Notes: a model not told the origin generated them from the sequence alone. A stretch of DNA of 64,000 nt from Deltaproteobacteria bacterium IMCC39146 (GCA_030005635.1 JARUHP010000015.1:34689-98688); one strand, 5' to 3'. Shown: positions 1 to 10,184, numbered from the stretch's first letter. Made by a program: numbers and translations.

Positions 1-928
1 CCTGATCCAGGGCGACTGGGTCTGTTGATGCGAGGATGCCTATATCGGGCACGATCGGCGCGTCAGTGTGGCCGTGACAATCGCAGGAGGGAGAGACCTG
101 GGTGATGAAGTTTACGAAGAGCTGCTTCTTTGCTTTTTCAGAGAGAGCCCCTAGCGAATACTCCGCCATTTTTTTCATAACTGTAGCGGAGTTCTTACTC
201 CATTGGACCTTAATTGCTTTGCTTTCGCAGGAGGTAATACACCGACCGCAGCCCACGCAGCGCTCTGCATCAAGAACCGCTTTGCCGCGGCTGAGGTCAA
301 TCGCGTCGTGAGCGCAGGCTTTGAGGCAGTCTCCACAGGTAATGCACTCTTCTTCTGAAATTGTTGGCCCCACCGTGGAGTGCTGCTCGAGCTTTCCTTC
401 ACGGCTGGAGCAACCCATGGCGAGATTCTTAATTGCGCCGCCAAAACCGGTTAGTTCATGACATTTGAAATGGGACAGAACGATCAAGGCATCAGCTTCG
501 ATGATCTCGAGGCCAATGTCGACTTCGCTTAAGAGCTCTCCGGAGACCTTAACCCTTTGTGATGAATGGCCGCGTAGCCCGTCGCTCATAATCAGCGGAG
601 CATTGACCACGGCGTAGGCAAAACCGTTTTCAATGGCACAGGTCAGGGCCGAGACGGCTTCTTTACGTTCTCCTGGATAAAGGGTGCTTGAATCGGTAAG
701 GAAGGGCTTGCCGTTGTTTGCTTTGACCTGGTCGACAACACGACGAACAAAAGTCGGCCTGATATAGGCGTGCCCGCCTTTCTCACCAAAGTGCATCTTG
801 ATGGCAACGAGGTCTCCATTGCTGACGATGTCTGCCACTCCGGCTTGTTCGGTCAGTCTCTCCAGCTTTTCGTGCAGGTTTTCCCGCAGCCCAGCACGCA
901 TATCGGCAAAATAAACCTGCGCAGTCAT
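1..928 (-). CDS. DUF362-family ferredoxin-domain protein (C-terminus cut by window edge)
   Basis: The reading frame opens with ATG at 928 (MTAQVYFADMR) and is still open at base 1, giving about 309 residues. The N-terminal part matches the DUF362 fold (AIKMHFGEKGGHAYIRP, then SHFKCHELTGFGGAIKN). It is followed by two ferredoxin-type 4Fe-4S motifs, CITCGDCLKAC and CVGCGRCITSC. These predict a cytoplasmic protein with two clusters and an electron-transfer or Fe-S-dependent role; no substrate is known for most of this family. It lies 53 bp from the next gene on the same strand. The family assignment is firm and the function is open. Confidence 0.85.
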   Translation of the reverse strand, partial: MTAQVYFADMRAGLRENLHEKLERLTEQAGVADIVSNGDLVAIKMHFGEKGGHAYIRPTFVRRVVDQVKANNGKPFLTDSSTLYPGERKEAVSALTCAIENGFAYAVVNAPLIMSDGLRGHSSQRVKVSGELLSEVDIGLEIIEADALIVLSHFKCHELTGFGGAIKNLAMGCSSREGKLEQHSTVGPTISEEECITCGDCLKACAHDAIDLSRGKAVLDAERCVGCGRCITSCESKAIKVQWSKNSATVMKKMAEYSLGALSEKAKKQLFVNFITQVSPSCDCHGHTDAPIVPDIGILASTDPVALDQ

Positions 929-981
929 TGCTCTCTCCATTTTTTGTGGTTAGACGGAAAGGTTCCCGTTATGAAGTGGCC

Positions 982-1254
982 CTACTGCTCTACTTGTGCT
1001 GTTTGCTTGCCAAGTTGGCCATAAGCTTCAACCTTGCCGTTGACAATGTGAACATAGTAACGCTCCCAAAACCGGTTGGGAGGGATGTACCAAAGGTATT
1101 CTTCGCTGCCGCTACCGGAGGCGTTGCTCGGTTTCCCCATTTGTTGCATAACTTCAGCCTTGCTCATGCCGAGTTCAACATTGTGCATGCCGATCCATGG
1201 TGAACAGCCGCCAAGCAGCAGGACCAGTCCAATTAGAAATATCAACTTGCGCAT
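982..1254 (-). CDS. small BamE/SmpA-like lipoprotein
   Basis: About 90 residues. An upstream in-frame ATG at 1281 exists, but the ATG at 1254 has AGGGAG at good spacing and directly precedes a classic lipoprotein signal: MRKLIFLIGLVLLLGGC, lipobox LGGC. The mature part carries the short motif GMSKAEVMQQMGKPS, which is typical of BamE/SmpA-like domains (two helices before a small sheet), then a YLWYIPP strand. It is probably anchored in the outer or inner membrane facing the periplasm. True BamE is adjacent to other genes in proteobacteria, so this may be a paralogue rather than the BAM subunit. Confidence 0.7.
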   Translation of the reverse strand: MRKLIFLIGLVLLLGGCSPWIGMHNVELGMSKAEVMQQMGKPSNASGSGSEEYLWYIPPNRFWERYYVHIVNGKVEAYGQLGKQTAQVEQ

Positions 1255-1296
1255 TCTTCTTCTCCCTCTAATGAAGAGCAAACAGTACAGAAAATG

Positions 1297-2394
1297 TTAT
1301 CCGTTCTCGGTGATGGCTTCCGTCTCCTCCTTGCGAAGATAAACGGTTGTGCTTGGGAAGGCGATTTCCAATCCCAACGCTTCCAAATTATCCATGATCT
1401 TCAGACAAACGTCCTCTCGGGCATCGAGATACTCTCCCCAGACGGTCGTGGTGGTGAAACAATAGACCATGATGTCGAGAGACGAAGCGCCGAAGTCGGT
1501 AAAGTTGACGAGGAAAAAATCCTGGTCAATGGCCGGGTGAGTTTTTAGTAGCTCTCGAATCCGACTGACCGCTTCACGCATCTGACTGGGCGTGGTCTCG
1601 TAGGTGACGCCAACGGTGAGTCGAATCCTGCGTTTCGGCATGCGGCTGAAATTGTCGAGAGCCATATTGGCGATAATATTGTTGGGTACGGAAATCAGTG
1701 TCTTTGCGAAGGTGCGGATTTTGGTGGAGCGAAAGCCGACTTCTTCCACGGTTCCTTCCATCTCCCCCGCCTTGATCCAGTCACCGACATGAAAAGGTCG
1801 GTCAAAGATGATCATCAACGAGCCGAAGATGTTGGAGACTGTGTCCTTAGCCGCCAGGGCGAAGGCCAATCCGCCGATGCCCAGAGAAGCGATGACTCCG
1901 GTTACCGGGTAGCCAAAAGTCTGGATGGCCATGAGTGCGGCCATAATGACAATGAAAATGCGCAGACTTTTTCGTAGCAGGGGGGCGAGTTGATCATCGA
2001 GGGCCGATTCGGTGCGCCCTGCCCAATCCTTCAGGTAGTGATCGACCATGTCGACCAGGTTGAAGAAAAACCATGCAATATCGAAGATAACCAGCGCTTT
2101 GAGTATTGAGGTTGCCAGACCGTCGACATCAAAGGGTTCACCGGGGAGTTGCAGGATTTCGACGGCGATGAAGAGCCCGATCAGGAAAACGAGAAATTCT
2201 GAGGGTTTTTGCAAGCAGCTTAAAAAGCGATCGTCAAGCTCTCGTTTGGTCTTTTGCGTCAGCGGCAGCATGACCTTGATAAAGAAATAGGCGAAGAGCT
2301 TTTTTGCGATATAGGCAACCAGAATAATGCCAAAAGCCGTAACATATTGGCCGATGGTGATACCCAGGATCTGATTTTTCATCCACTCTTGCAC
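1297..2394 (-). CDS. small-conductance mechanosensitive channel, MscS family
   Basis: 365 residues from a GTG at 2394 with GGGAGGG just upstream. The N-terminal third holds three or four hydrophobic segments (ITIGQYVTAFGIILVAYIAKK and later ones). The pore helix region with small residues follows (GVIASLGIGGLAFALAAKD), then the MscS beta domain signature FDRPFHVGDWIKAGEMEGTVEEVG and a soluble alpha/beta C-terminal domain. The family opens on membrane tension to release solutes during osmotic downshock. The gene lies divergent from aconitase with about 195 bp between the starts. It is a medium-length MscS homologue, not the much larger MscK type. Confidence 0.9.
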   Translation of the reverse strand: MQEWMKNQILGITIGQYVTAFGIILVAYIAKKLFAYFFIKVMLPLTQKTKRELDDRFLSCLQKPSEFLVFLIGLFIAVEILQLPGEPFDVDGLATSILKALVIFDIAWFFFNLVDMVDHYLKDWAGRTESALDDQLAPLLRKSLRIFIVIMAALMAIQTFGYPVTGVIASLGIGGLAFALAAKDTVSNIFGSLMIIFDRPFHVGDWIKAGEMEGTVEEVGFRSTKIRTFAKTLISVPNNIIANMALDNFSRMPKRRIRLTVGVTYETTPSQMREAVSRIRELLKTHPAIDQDFFLVNFTDFGASSLDIMVYCFTTTTVWGEYLDAREDVCLKIMDNLEALGLEIAFPSTTVYLRKEETEAITENG

Positions 2395-2589
2395 TGTGCC
2401 CTCCCTGAAGGGTAAGAAATCAACTAATTCAAGGCCTTAAGCTACCAGATGAAATACTCAAAAGCAAGGTTGTGGAGACTCCCCCAAAAAAACGCCTTGA
2501 AGCAAGTGATTCTGAATGTTTATGGTAGAATGGTTACGATAGAAAATAGCGAATATTTTATACGGATAGAAAAAGAGAGAGAATACATT

Positions 2590-5256
2590 ATGAGTAACGA
2601 AAGTCTGAACAGTTTCAGTAGCCGTCAAAGTCTCGATGTCGATGGTGTCAGCTATGAATATTACAGCCTCGAAGCCTTCGCTGCAAAACGCGGCGGTGTG
2701 AAGCGTTTACCACTTACGCTCAAGGTGCTGTTGGAAAACCTTTTACGCAATGAAGATGGTACTTCGGTGACGGAAAAGGATATTAATGCCGTGGTCGACT
2801 GGCTCGATCAACGCAGCTCCGATCATGAAATTGCCTTTCGTCCGGCGCGAGTGCTGATGCAGGATTTTACCGGTGTTCCAGCGGTGGTCGACTTGGCCGC
2901 GATGCGAGATGCGGTTGTTCGTGTCGGCGGCGACCCGCAAAAGATCAACCCGCAGATCCCGGTGGACCTGGTCATCGACCACTCGGTTATGGTCGACAAG
3001 TACGCTATGCCGGAAGCCTTTGCCTATAACGTTGATAAAGAGATGGAGCGTAATCGTGAGCGTTATGCGTTCCTGCGTTGGGGCCAGCTGGCCTTCGATA
3101 AATTCCGTGTTGTTCCGCCTGGCACAGGTATTTGTCACCAGGTAAACCTTGAATACCTGGCGCGCACGGTCTGGTCGGAGGAGCGAGATGGCAAGAAGGT
3201 CGCTTATCCAGACACTCTGGTGGGTACAGACAGTCACACCACCATGATAAACGGACTGGCCGTTCTCGGCTGGGGGGTTGGTGGTATCGAAGCCGAGGCA
3301 GCGATGCTCGGTCAGCCGGTGTCGATGATCATCCCTGAAGTTGTTGGTTTCCGTATGACCGGAAGTTTGAAAGAGGGTGTGACGGCTACGGACCTTGTTC
3401 TGACCGTGACCCAGATTTTACGCCAGTTTGGCGTCGTTGGAAAATTCGTCGAATTCTTCGGTGACGGTTTGGCAAAACTGCCTTTGGCTGACCGCGCAAC
3501 GATCGCCAATATGGCTCCTGAGTATGGAGCGACCTGCGGCTGGTTCCCGATTGATGATGTCACTCTCGATTATCTGCGGCTTTCCAATCGTGATGATGCA
3601 ACGGTGGCTCTGGTCGAAGCTTATGCCAAGGAACAGGGTTTGTGGCGTTACGAGGGCATGACTGACCCTGAGTACACGGTGGTTCTTGAACTTGATCTGA
3701 ATACAGTCAAACCAAGTCTTGCCGGGCCGAAACGTCCCCAGGACCGTGTTGACCTCGAAGCGATGAAAGAAGCTACGCAGGCCGTTATTCCTGCGGAGGC
3801 CAAGGGTAAAAAAGCTCCTGTTGCGAATGCTGACTTTCGCTTGAATCAGGGAGATGTTGTGATTGCAGCGATCACCTCATGCACCAACACCTCCAACCCG
3901 GCGGTGATGATGGGGGCGGGATTGGTCGCAAAAAAAGCGGTTGAAAAAGGCCTTGTCCAAAAGCCCTGGGTTAAAACTTCGCTGGCGCCCGGTTCCAAGG
4001 TCGTGACCGACTACCTGGAGAAGGCCGGCTTGCAAACTTACCTTGATCAGCTCGGTTTTCACGTGGTCGGCTATGGTTGTACGACCTGTATCGGTAATTC
4101 CGGTCCATTAACCGGGCCGATTGCTGACGCGATCTCGGACAATGACATGACCGTCTGCTCTGTTCTTTCCGGCAATCGCAACTTTGAGGGTCGTGTCCAT
4201 TCGCACACCAAGGCCAACTGGCTGGCGTCCCCGCCGCTGGTGGTCGCTTATGCCCTGGCCGGTAACACCTGCATTGACCTGACCAAAGAACCTCTGGGCC
4301 AAGATCCGCAAGGGAATGATGTCTATCTGAAAGACATCTGGCCAAGTGATGAAGAGGTGGCCGAGATGGTCAAGCTGGTTTCTGCTGACATGTTCCGCGA
4401 AAAGTACGCCGATGTCTTTACCGGTGAAGAGAGTTGGCGCGGCCTGCCGGTCCCGGAAGGTGAGACTTATGACTGGGATAACAAGTCCACTTATGTCAGG
4501 GAACCCTCATTTTTCGAGGTCCGCGATGAAATGGCCATCGGCCTGGAAAGTTTCTCCGGGGCACGACTGCTGGCTCTGCTCGGTGACTCGATCACCACAG
4601 ATCACATCTCTCCGGCCGGCTCAATCCTGGCGAGTAGCCCAGCCGGTGTCTATCTCCGCGAACGTGGCATAGGCCCGGCGGATTTCAACTCGTATGGCTC
4701 GCGGCGTGGCAATCATGAAGTGATGATGCGTGGGACTTTTGCCAATATCCGCTTGAAAAATGAATTGGTGTCCGGTGTTGAAGGAGGCTTTACCAGGGCT
4801 TTGCCTGATGACAATCAGGTCAGCATCTTTGATGCTGCTATGACACATGCCGAGGCAAAGACGCCTCTGATCATTATCGGCGGCAAGGAATACGGCACCG
4901 GGTCCAGTCGCGATTGGGCCGCCAAGGGCACCCTCCTGCTCGGCGTGAAAGCGGTGGTCACAGAGAGCTATGAAAGGATTCATCGCTCCAACCTGGTGGG
5001 TATGGGGATTGTGCCGTTACAGTTCAAAAATGGTGACAGCCGCAAGACTCTTGCTATCGATGGCAGTGAAACTTTTGACCTCGTTGGTCAGTCTAACGAA
5101 CTTGAGCCAGGACAGGATCTCACCTTACGTATCAATCGTGCTGATGGCAGCAGTCAGGATGTTGTTGTGACCTGTCGGATTGATACGGTGAATGAGGTGC
5201 AATATTTCCAGAGTGGTGGGATTTTGAACTATGTGTTGCGCAATTTGATGCAGTAG
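2590..5256 (+). CDS. acnA: aconitate hydratase, AcnA type
   Basis: 888 residues. The frame is open from an ATG at 2449, but the start at 2590 (MSNESLNSF) is preceded by a purine-rich GAGAGAG and gives the usual family length. It interconverts citrate and isocitrate in the TCA cycle using a 4Fe-4S cluster. The ligand cysteines are visible in CTNTSNP and CTTCIGNSGP. Other AcnA signatures are DSHTTMINGL, GSRRGNHEVMMRG and the swivel-domain motif GKEYGTGSSRDWAAKG. It stands alone between mscS and metX and ends before a strong hairpin. With sucAB-lpdA in the same window it supports an oxidative TCA cycle. Confidence 0.95.
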   Translation: MSNESLNSFSSRQSLDVDGVSYEYYSLEAFAAKRGGVKRLPLTLKVLLENLLRNEDGTSVTEKDINAVVDWLDQRSSDHEIAFRPARVLMQDFTGVPAVVDLAAMRDAVVRVGGDPQKINPQIPVDLVIDHSVMVDKYAMPEAFAYNVDKEMERNRERYAFLRWGQLAFDKFRVVPPGTGICHQVNLEYLARTVWSEERDGKKVAYPDTLVGTDSHTTMINGLAVLGWGVGGIEAEAAMLGQPVSMIIPEVVGFRMTGSLKEGVTATDLVLTVTQILRQFGVVGKFVEFFGDGLAKLPLADRATIANMAPEYGATCGWFPIDDVTLDYLRLSNRDDATVALVEAYAKEQGLWRYEGMTDPEYTVVLELDLNTVKPSLAGPKRPQDRVDLEAMKEATQAVIPAEAKGKKAPVANADFRLNQGDVVIAAITSCTNTSNPAVMMGAGLVAKKAVEKGLVQKPWVKTSLAPGSKVVTDYLEKAGLQTYLDQLGFHVVGYGCTTCIGNSGPLTGPIADAISDNDMTVCSVLSGNRNFEGRVHSHTKANWLASPPLVVAYALAGNTCIDLTKEPLGQDPQGNDVYLKDIWPSDEEVAEMVKLVSADMFREKYADVFTGEESWRGLPVPEGETYDWDNKSTYVREPSFFEVRDEMAIGLESFSGARLLALLGDSITTDHISPAGSILASSPAGVYLRERGIGPADFNSYGSRRGNHEVMMRGTFANIRLKNELVSGVEGGFTRALPDDNQVSIFDAAMTHAEAKTPLIIIGGKEYGTGSSRDWAAKGTLLLGVKAVVTESYERIHRSNLVGMGIVPLQFKNGDSRKTLAIDGSETFDLVGQSNELEPGQDLTLRINRADGSSQDVVVTCRIDTVNEVQYFQSGGILNYVLRNLMQ

Positions 5257-5311
5257 CCACAGTGTTACTACTGTAAGAATTCGCACTCAGAATGGGATCG
5301 ACAAGAAATAC

Positions 5312-5343
5312 AAGGGCAACAGGTTTATCACCTGTTGCCCTTT
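5312..5343. terminator. hairpin between convergent acnA and metX
   Basis: AGGGCAACAGGT pairs with ACCTGTTGCCCT around a five-base loop. It sits 55 bp after acnA and 20 bp after metX on the other strand. The T tract is poor on both sides (TTTGCC on the plus strand), so it may be an inefficient intrinsic terminator shared by the two genes. Confidence 0.65.
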
Positions 5344-5364
5344 GCCGTAGCTTGCAGAAATTAA

Positions 5365-6477
5365 TTAAACCGATAATCGATCAAGAAACTCGACAATCTT
5401 CGGTGTAAACTTCTCCGGCTCCACCAGGAATGAATCATGCCCGTAATCTGAATCAATCAGATGATACTCGGCGGGTTTGTCCTGTTTGTGTAGCTCCTCA
5501 ATCAACTCTTCCGTCTGGTAGGGTGCGTAGAGCCAATCGGATGTGAACGCAAACCAGAGCGATGGACACTCGAGGTTGCTTAATGCTTCTTCCTGACTGT
5601 CGAAGCCCCAGCTGATATCGTAAAGATCGAGGGCTTTGGCCAGATAGAGGAAGCTGTTGGTGTCAAAACGGGCAACGAAATTGCGACCGTTGTAAGTCAG
5701 GTAGCGTTCAATCTCAAACTGGCCGAAAAAATCAAACTGGCCATCTCTGGCTGAGAACCTGCGGCCGAACTTGAGATTCATCGACCGATCGGAAAGGAAG
5801 GAGATATGTCCTACCGCACGAGCCAGGGCCAGACCTTCTGCAGGCGGATGTTCAGGCTTGTAGTTGCCCTTACGCCACATGGGATCATTATAGATTGCCT
5901 GACGGGCCAGAGCGTTTAAGGCAATGGCCATGGGCGAAGGCTTGCCCGTTCCGGCGATCGGTACAATGGAGCGAACCCGCTCGGGATAGTGGATACCCCA
6001 TTCCATGGCTTGCATCGCGCCCATGCTGCCACCGATGACGGTGAGCAATTTGTCGATGCCGAGGTGATCCAGAAGCAGTTGTTGGGCACGCACCATGTCA
6101 CGAACCATGATGACAGGAAACTGAAGATTGTACGGCTTGCCGGTTCTGGGGTTGGTGCTGGTCGGGCCAGTTGAGCCAAAGCAGGAGCCGATAACGTTTG
6201 AGCTGATGATGAAATAGCGGTCGGTGTCGAGCACTTTGCCCGGGCCGATCATTTCATCCCACCAGCCTGGTTTGCGGTCTTCCTGGTTGTGACGCCCTGC
6301 AGCGTGGGCGTCTCCGGTCCAGGCATGGGCGACCAGAATGGCGTTGCTCTTAGTGTTGTTCAGCTGGCCATAGGTCTCGTAGGCGAGCGTAAGGGGGCCG
6401 AGAAGGCGACCGCTTTCCAGCCGCAGTTCGACAGCGAAGTTAACCAGTTCAGTTTTAACGATGCCCATTTCGCTCAT
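5365..6477 (-). CDS. metX: homoserine O-acetyltransferase
   Basis: 370 residues from ATG at 6477 ([10 protein letters not shown]). An in-frame ATG at 6546 lies upstream of the attenuator hairpin and can be discounted. The protein acetylates homoserine with acetyl-CoA (or succinylates it in some homologues), the first committed step to methionine. It is an alpha/beta hydrolase: the nucleophile elbow is [12 protein letters not shown], with the downstream Asp in [11 protein letters not shown] and the His in [25 protein letters not shown] and [12 protein letters not shown] are MetX signatures. Its leader holds a SAM-I riboswitch with terminator, so expression should fall when SAM is plentiful. 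Acyl-donor preference cannot be settled from sequence alone. Confidence 0.93.
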   Translation of the reverse strand: MSEMGIVKTELVNFAVELRLESGRLLGPLTLAYETYGQLNNTKSNAILVAHAWTGDAHAAGRHNQEDRKPGWWDEMIGPGKVLDTDRYFIISSNVIGSCFGSTGPTSTNPRTGKPYNLQFPVIMVRDMVRAQQLLLDHLGIDKLLTVIGGSMGAMQAMEWGIHYPERVRSIVPIAGTGKPSPMAIALNALARQAIYNDPMWRKGNYKPEHPPAEGLALARAVGHISFLSDRSMNLKFGRRFSARDGQFDFFGQFEIERYLTYNGRNFVARFDTNSFLYLAKALDLYDISWGFDSQEEALSNLECPSLWFAFTSDWLYAPYQTEELIEELHKQDKPAEYHLIDSDYGHDSFLVEPEKFTPKIVEFLDRLSV

Positions 6478-6497
6478 GTTCTGCCTGCAGTTCTGCA

Positions 6498-6535
6498 AAT
6501 AAAAAGGCCCCTTCCAAAAAAAATGAGAAGGGGCC
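6498..6535 (-). terminator. attenuator terminator of the metX SAM riboswitch
   Basis: Reading the minus strand, GGCCCCTTC pairs with GAAGGGGCC and is followed by TTTTTATTT. It lies between the SAM-I aptamer and the metX start, which is the usual place for the expression-platform terminator. Confidence 0.9.
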
Positions 6536-6568
6536 AGCGGATACATTGAGTTTTGGTATCGCGGGCTC

Positions 6569-6700
6569 CGTCCTCATCTCCCCCATCGGAAAATTCCGAC
6601 GAGTTGGATTTAGCACCTGACACCCCTTCGCAAGTTGCTGCGACGGGTCGGTTGCTGTGGCTTCAAAGGGCCTGTCCCTCCACCACTCTTGATAAAGACG
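6569..6700 (-). promoter_or_regulatory. SAM-I (S-box) riboswitch controlling metX
   Basis: The minus strand carries the conserved S-box core: CTTTATCAAGAGTGGTGGAG, GGGACAGGCCCTTTGAAGCC, CAGCAACC and GTGCTAAATCC. The outer helix P1 is intact: CGTCTTTATC at the 5' end pairs with GATGAGGACG at the 3' end, with two G-U pairs. A strong terminator follows, so the platform looks transcriptional, with termination when SAM is bound. The downstream gene, metX, is a common target of this class. Confidence 0.95.
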
Positions 6701-6718
6701 TGTTGCTATGTTGGCGAA

Positions 6719-6747
6719 ACTCTAACGAAAAGTGTCTACTTTGTCAA
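6719..6747 (-). promoter_or_regulatory. candidate sigma-70 promoter for the metX leader
   Basis: On the minus strand TTGACA (6747-6742) is separated by 17 bases from TAGAGT (6724-6719). Transcription would start a few bases before the SAM riboswitch, which fits the aptamer boundary well. Confidence 0.7.
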
Positions 6748-6770
6748 ACGGTTTGCTTCGTCAGTCCGGG

Positions 6771-9134
6771 TCAGGACTTGAAAGAGCCGATCTCCTTCTC
6801 CAGGACATGAGCCTGCTCTGTCAGATTTTCAACCACCTTATCCAACTCCGCGGTGCGGACAGCGTTGCTCTCGGCAACCTGGCGGACCGCAGAAACGGCT
6901 GCCACAACTTGCTTGCTACGGGTTGACTGTGCTTTGGACGCCTGGTCGATCTGCTGCATCATGGTGCGGATATTTTCCATGCTTGCGCTGATCTGATGGC
7001 TGCCCTTGGCCTGCTCGCCGGTGCTGAGCTTAACTTGAGAGGAGATATCCTTCATCGATTCAGCCGACTGTGCCAGTTGCTGGATACCGCCTGACTGCTG
7101 TTTTACCGCCGAGGATATCTGATGCAACATGTTCGCAACCTGGTTGACGGCTTCGGTGATCTGACGGCTGCCGCGGGACTGCTCTTGGGTCGCCCGAACG
7201 ATGCTTTTAACCTGCTCCGAGGAGCGAAGCGAGCTTTCAGTCAGCTTGTCAAGAGCTTCTTCGGCGACCTTTGACCGCTCTGCTTCTTCATGAACACGCT
7301 CGCTGCCAACCTGCATCGCGTTGACTGCTTCGACGGTTCCGGTTTGCAGTCGGCGGATAATGGTTGAAATCTCCTGGGTCGACAGGGCCGTGCGCTCTGC
7401 CAATTCGCGAATTTCGTCAGCGACCACGGCAAAGCCTTTGCCATGTTCACCGGCCTGGGCCGCGATGATCGAGGCGTTCAGGGAGAGCAGGCGGGTCTGG
7501 TCGGAGACATCGTCAATAACGGTCAGAATCGTACCAATCTCACCGGATTGTTTTCCCAACTCCTTGATCGCCTGACTGGCATCTTCGACGGTGACGCGAA
7601 TCGCCTGGATCCCCGCAATCGTTTCTGCTACAGCAGTCTTGCCCATCTCTGCATCACGGTTGGCCTGCTCGGAAAGTTCGTTGGTATGCTGGGCCGTTTC
7701 CTCTACCTCTTTGATGGAGGCGTCCATCTGGGTGATTGAAGACGCCGTGACTTCGGTCGATGAGGAGAGGTTGTCGAGGTTGTCAGAGACCTGTTGGCTT
7801 GATACCGACATTTCGGTGATTGAGCTGGAGACTTCTTCAATGGTGCTGAAGAGACGATCTACCTGAGAAACGATTTCCTCTATGGTTGCACCAAGCTCCA
7901 GGGTTGCGGACGATGAAATCTCGACCGCTTCCAAAAGAGCACTGATGCTGTTGGCAACTTCGATCGTTGATTCATCAATGCCCTGAATAGCCTGAAAGGA
8001 GTCTTCCAGTGCTTCGGCCTGGTTGGACGTGCCATTGCTGACATCCTGTGATGTAAGGCGAATCTTCTCGGTTGCAGTGAAGATGTCGCTGGCTGCGGAA
8101 CTGATGCGTAGAACCATTTGGCGCAGGCGTTCCACAAATTGATTGAAGTTCCCCGCCAATTCTCCGACTTCGTCGTTGCTGCTAATTGTCAGCGTCCGGG
8201 TCAGGTCGGCTTCTCCCTGTGCAATCTCCTTGAGGTTGTTAACAACCACAAGTAATGGCTTGGTCAGTGTTCGGGAAAAGAGCAGTGCCAAAACGAAGAC
8301 TATGGCGATGACGGCGGCCACCAGGCCGAACATCAGCTTGCGTAGTGATTGTTGAGCCTCAAGCGCACTTGCAAGGTCTTGTGCAATAACGAGTTGGAAA
8401 GAGGTGCCGGTCAGATCTCGCACAATCGGCATGTATGGTTTGTCGCCGAGTATGATTTCTTCACCTTGCAGGGTGTTGCCTAGACCTTTGAAGTCTGGAT
8501 GCGAGGCACCAACCACGCCTTGCGGGCCTAAAAAGGCGACTTCTACGCCACCCATCTCCTTGACGCGGCTGGCAAACAGATCGTCCAGCAAGTAGGCTCC
8601 TACCAGGTAGCCGACAACGTTGTCCTGCAGGGTCACCGGTGTGGAGACGAGAATGGTCAATTTGCCGAGATAGCTGGTCAAGCCGGCCCGGGTGATGTTG
8701 CTCTCTCTTGCCTCGACGAGGAAAGGATGGCCTGTTTCGTGTTCTTCGGGGAGGGCGAGCCCTTCAGCGCTGACTCTCAAGATTGACTGTCCCGAAGTGT
8801 CCAGCACTTCGAGGATGTCCATATCGTATTGATTGTGAACGTTTTGGATCAGTTCACGCAACTGTTCGACATCCTGTGTTAGCGAGGCATAGTAGAGTGC
8901 GTTGACCAAGTCTGAAGAGCTGCTCAGCAGGCTCAGGTAGTTGACCAGCTCTTGTTGGCGGCTGTCGGTACTGCGCTCGACAAAATTACTTGATTTCTCG
9001 GCAAACTGAACCATGCTGGTGCGAATCTGATCTTTGGTAAAGTTGGAGAGAAAGGTCAGGCTGACAACCAGAGGCACAACGGCAACCAATAACAGGACGA
9101 GAAGTGTTTTGCCGCGCAATTTCATGTTTATCAT
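6771..9134 (-). CDS. methyl-accepting chemotaxis protein with periplasmic sensor
   Basis: 787 residues from ATG at 9134 with GGGG upstream. One membrane segment lies at about residues 8-29 and a second at 267-287. The roughly 235-residue periplasmic sensor between them looks Cache-like ([32 protein letters not shown]). A HAMP domain follows at about 288-340, then a long coiled coil. The signalling tip at about 540-580 reads [20 protein letters not shown]. The usual tip has Glu where the first Ile of IIAAQ stands here. There is no C-terminal CheR pentapeptide. It is the last gene of the cluster with a binding protein, a barrel and a cytochrome, so it may signal the state of that system. The ligand is unknown. 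Confidence 0.93.
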   Translation of the reverse strand: MINMKLRGKTLLVLLLVAVVPLVVSLTFLSNFTKDQIRTSMVQFAEKSSNFVERSTDSRQQELVNYLSLLSSSSDLVNALYYASLTQDVEQLRELIQNVHNQYDMDILEVLDTSGQSILRVSAEGLALPEEHETGHPFLVEARESNITRAGLTSYLGKLTILVSTPVTLQDNVVGYLVGAYLLDDLFASRVKEMGGVEVAFLGPQGVVGASHPDFKGLGNTLQGEEIILGDKPYMPIVRDLTGTSFQLVIAQDLASALEAQQSLRKLMFGLVAAVIAIVFVLALLFSRTLTKPLLVVVNNLKEIAQGEADLTRTLTISSNDEVGELAGNFNQFVERLRQMVLRISSAASDIFTATEKIRLTSQDVSNGTSNQAEALEDSFQAIQGIDESTIEVANSISALLEAVEISSSATLELGATIEEIVSQVDRLFSTIEEVSSSITEMSVSSQQVSDNLDNLSSSTEVTASSITQMDASIKEVEETAQHTNELSEQANRDAEMGKTAVAETIAGIQAIRVTVEDASQAIKELGKQSGEIGTILTVIDDVSDQTRLLSLNASIIAAQAGEHGKGFAVVADEIRELAERTALSTQEISTIIRRLQTGTVEAVNAMQVGSERVHEEAERSKVAEEALDKLTESSLRSSEQVKSIVRATQEQSRGSRQITEAVNQVANMLHQISSAVKQQSGGIQQLAQSAESMKDISSQVKLSTGEQAKGSHQISASMENIRTMMQQIDQASKAQSTRSKQVVAAVSAVRQVAESNAVRTAELDKVVENLTEQAHVLEKEIGSFKS

Positions 9135-9186
9135 CGTGAGAACCCCGAGTCGATGTAGGTTTGCTGAAGATGTAAATCACGCCATA

Positions 9187-10179
9187 TTACATGAGTTTTG
9201 CTTTTGATGCTACTTCTGCCGGGATGGTCAAGCTCAGCTCGGCAGCTGCCCCTTTACTGGTTTTAAGAGAAATCTTTTTAGCTTCTCTGACTGGCAGGAG
9301 GTGGACCTGTTTGCCTTGCATCGCCTGCAGGGCATGAACGGCAACGAGTTTACCCTGCTCATCCAGGTCGGCTTCGAGGCCGATTAAGGCTCCTTGTTCC
9401 ACTAAACCGGGAATTTGTGAAAATACGATACATTTGTTGGCTTGGGCTGAGGTGATAATTGCTGAAGCCTGCAGAGAGACCGAGATGCTTTCAGTAAGAA
9501 AGAGTGCGTCAGTTTCTCCGCTCAGCTTTTTGCCGAGAGCTTGAGCTTCTTTCGGGTTGCGTGCATTCTCAGCTGCTACCTTGAATCCGAAAGTCTTCCC
9601 ATGCTCTTTGATTTCTGCAAGCTGTTGCTCAGAACCCTTTTCCCCTTTTGTATAGAGGACTCCAACTGTTTTCACTGGCTTGATTGCTACAAGAGCCTCT
9701 ACCAGTAAGCCAAGGTCGGTTTTGCTGGTTGCGCCACTGGCGTCAGATCCCGGAGCTGCAAGAGTCTTTACCACCCCTAGCGATACAGGATCGTAAACAT
9801 CGGCAAACAGTAGAGGAGTGTCTTTTAGCGATTCTTTGGCGAGGCTGGTTGCCTGGGAGCCGTAGGTAATAACCAACGTTGCGCCTGCGGCTTCTGCGCG
9901 GCGGAGACTGTTGGTTAAAGACATCTTGTCAGCATTTGGGCTCTGCTTGAATATCTTTAGCTTGTCTTCGCCGAAGCCGCCGGCCTGCAGGACTTTGACC
10001 ATGGACTCATGGACTTCCTGGTAGCGGGGCAGGTCGGCGGTGACGATGGCGGCCAGAATCTCCTGGGCGCTAGCCGGAGTTCCCATGAGGGTGCTGATGA
10101 TAATTCCAGCGAAAAGGAAGACAAAGGATAAAGTCCTTGAAACGCTGCGCGGTAGTGTAGGCAATAGTAGAGACCTCAT
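9187..10179 (-). CDS. orphan ABC-type substrate-binding protein (ABC_sub_bind family)
   Basis: 330 residues from ATG at 10179, which has GGGG about nine bases upstream; a TTG at 10191 is possible but badly spaced. The signal peptide ends near TPASAQE. The mature part follows the two-lobed ABC_sub_bind pattern: AAIVTADLPRYQEVHESM, LVITYGSQATSLAKE, PLLFADVYDPVSLGV, KTVGVLYTKGEKGSEQQLAEI, VFSQIPGLVEQGALIGLEAD. Some family members bind aromatic amino acids, but specificity cannot be read here. No ABC permease or ATPase is nearby. Instead the gene sits 5 bp after the barrel gene and 52 bp before the chemoreceptor gene, which suggests a sensory rather than a transport role. Confidence 0.85.
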   Translation of the reverse strand: MRSLLLPTLPRSVSRTLSFVFLFAGIIISTLMGTPASAQEILAAIVTADLPRYQEVHESMVKVLQAGGFGEDKLKIFKQSPNADKMSLTNSLRRAEAAGATLVITYGSQATSLAKESLKDTPLLFADVYDPVSLGVVKTLAAPGSDASGATSKTDLGLLVEALVAIKPVKTVGVLYTKGEKGSEQQLAEIKEHGKTFGFKVAAENARNPKEAQALGKKLSGETDALFLTESISVSLQASAIITSAQANKCIVFSQIPGLVEQGALIGLEADLDEQGKLVAVHALQAMQGKQVHLLPVREAKKISLKTSKGAAAELSLTIPAEVASKAKLM

Positions 10180-10184
10180 GTTGT

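Noticed and set aside
2743..3237. 164-residue minus-strand frame inside acnA
   Set aside because: Antisense shadow of aconitase with no supporting start or family match.
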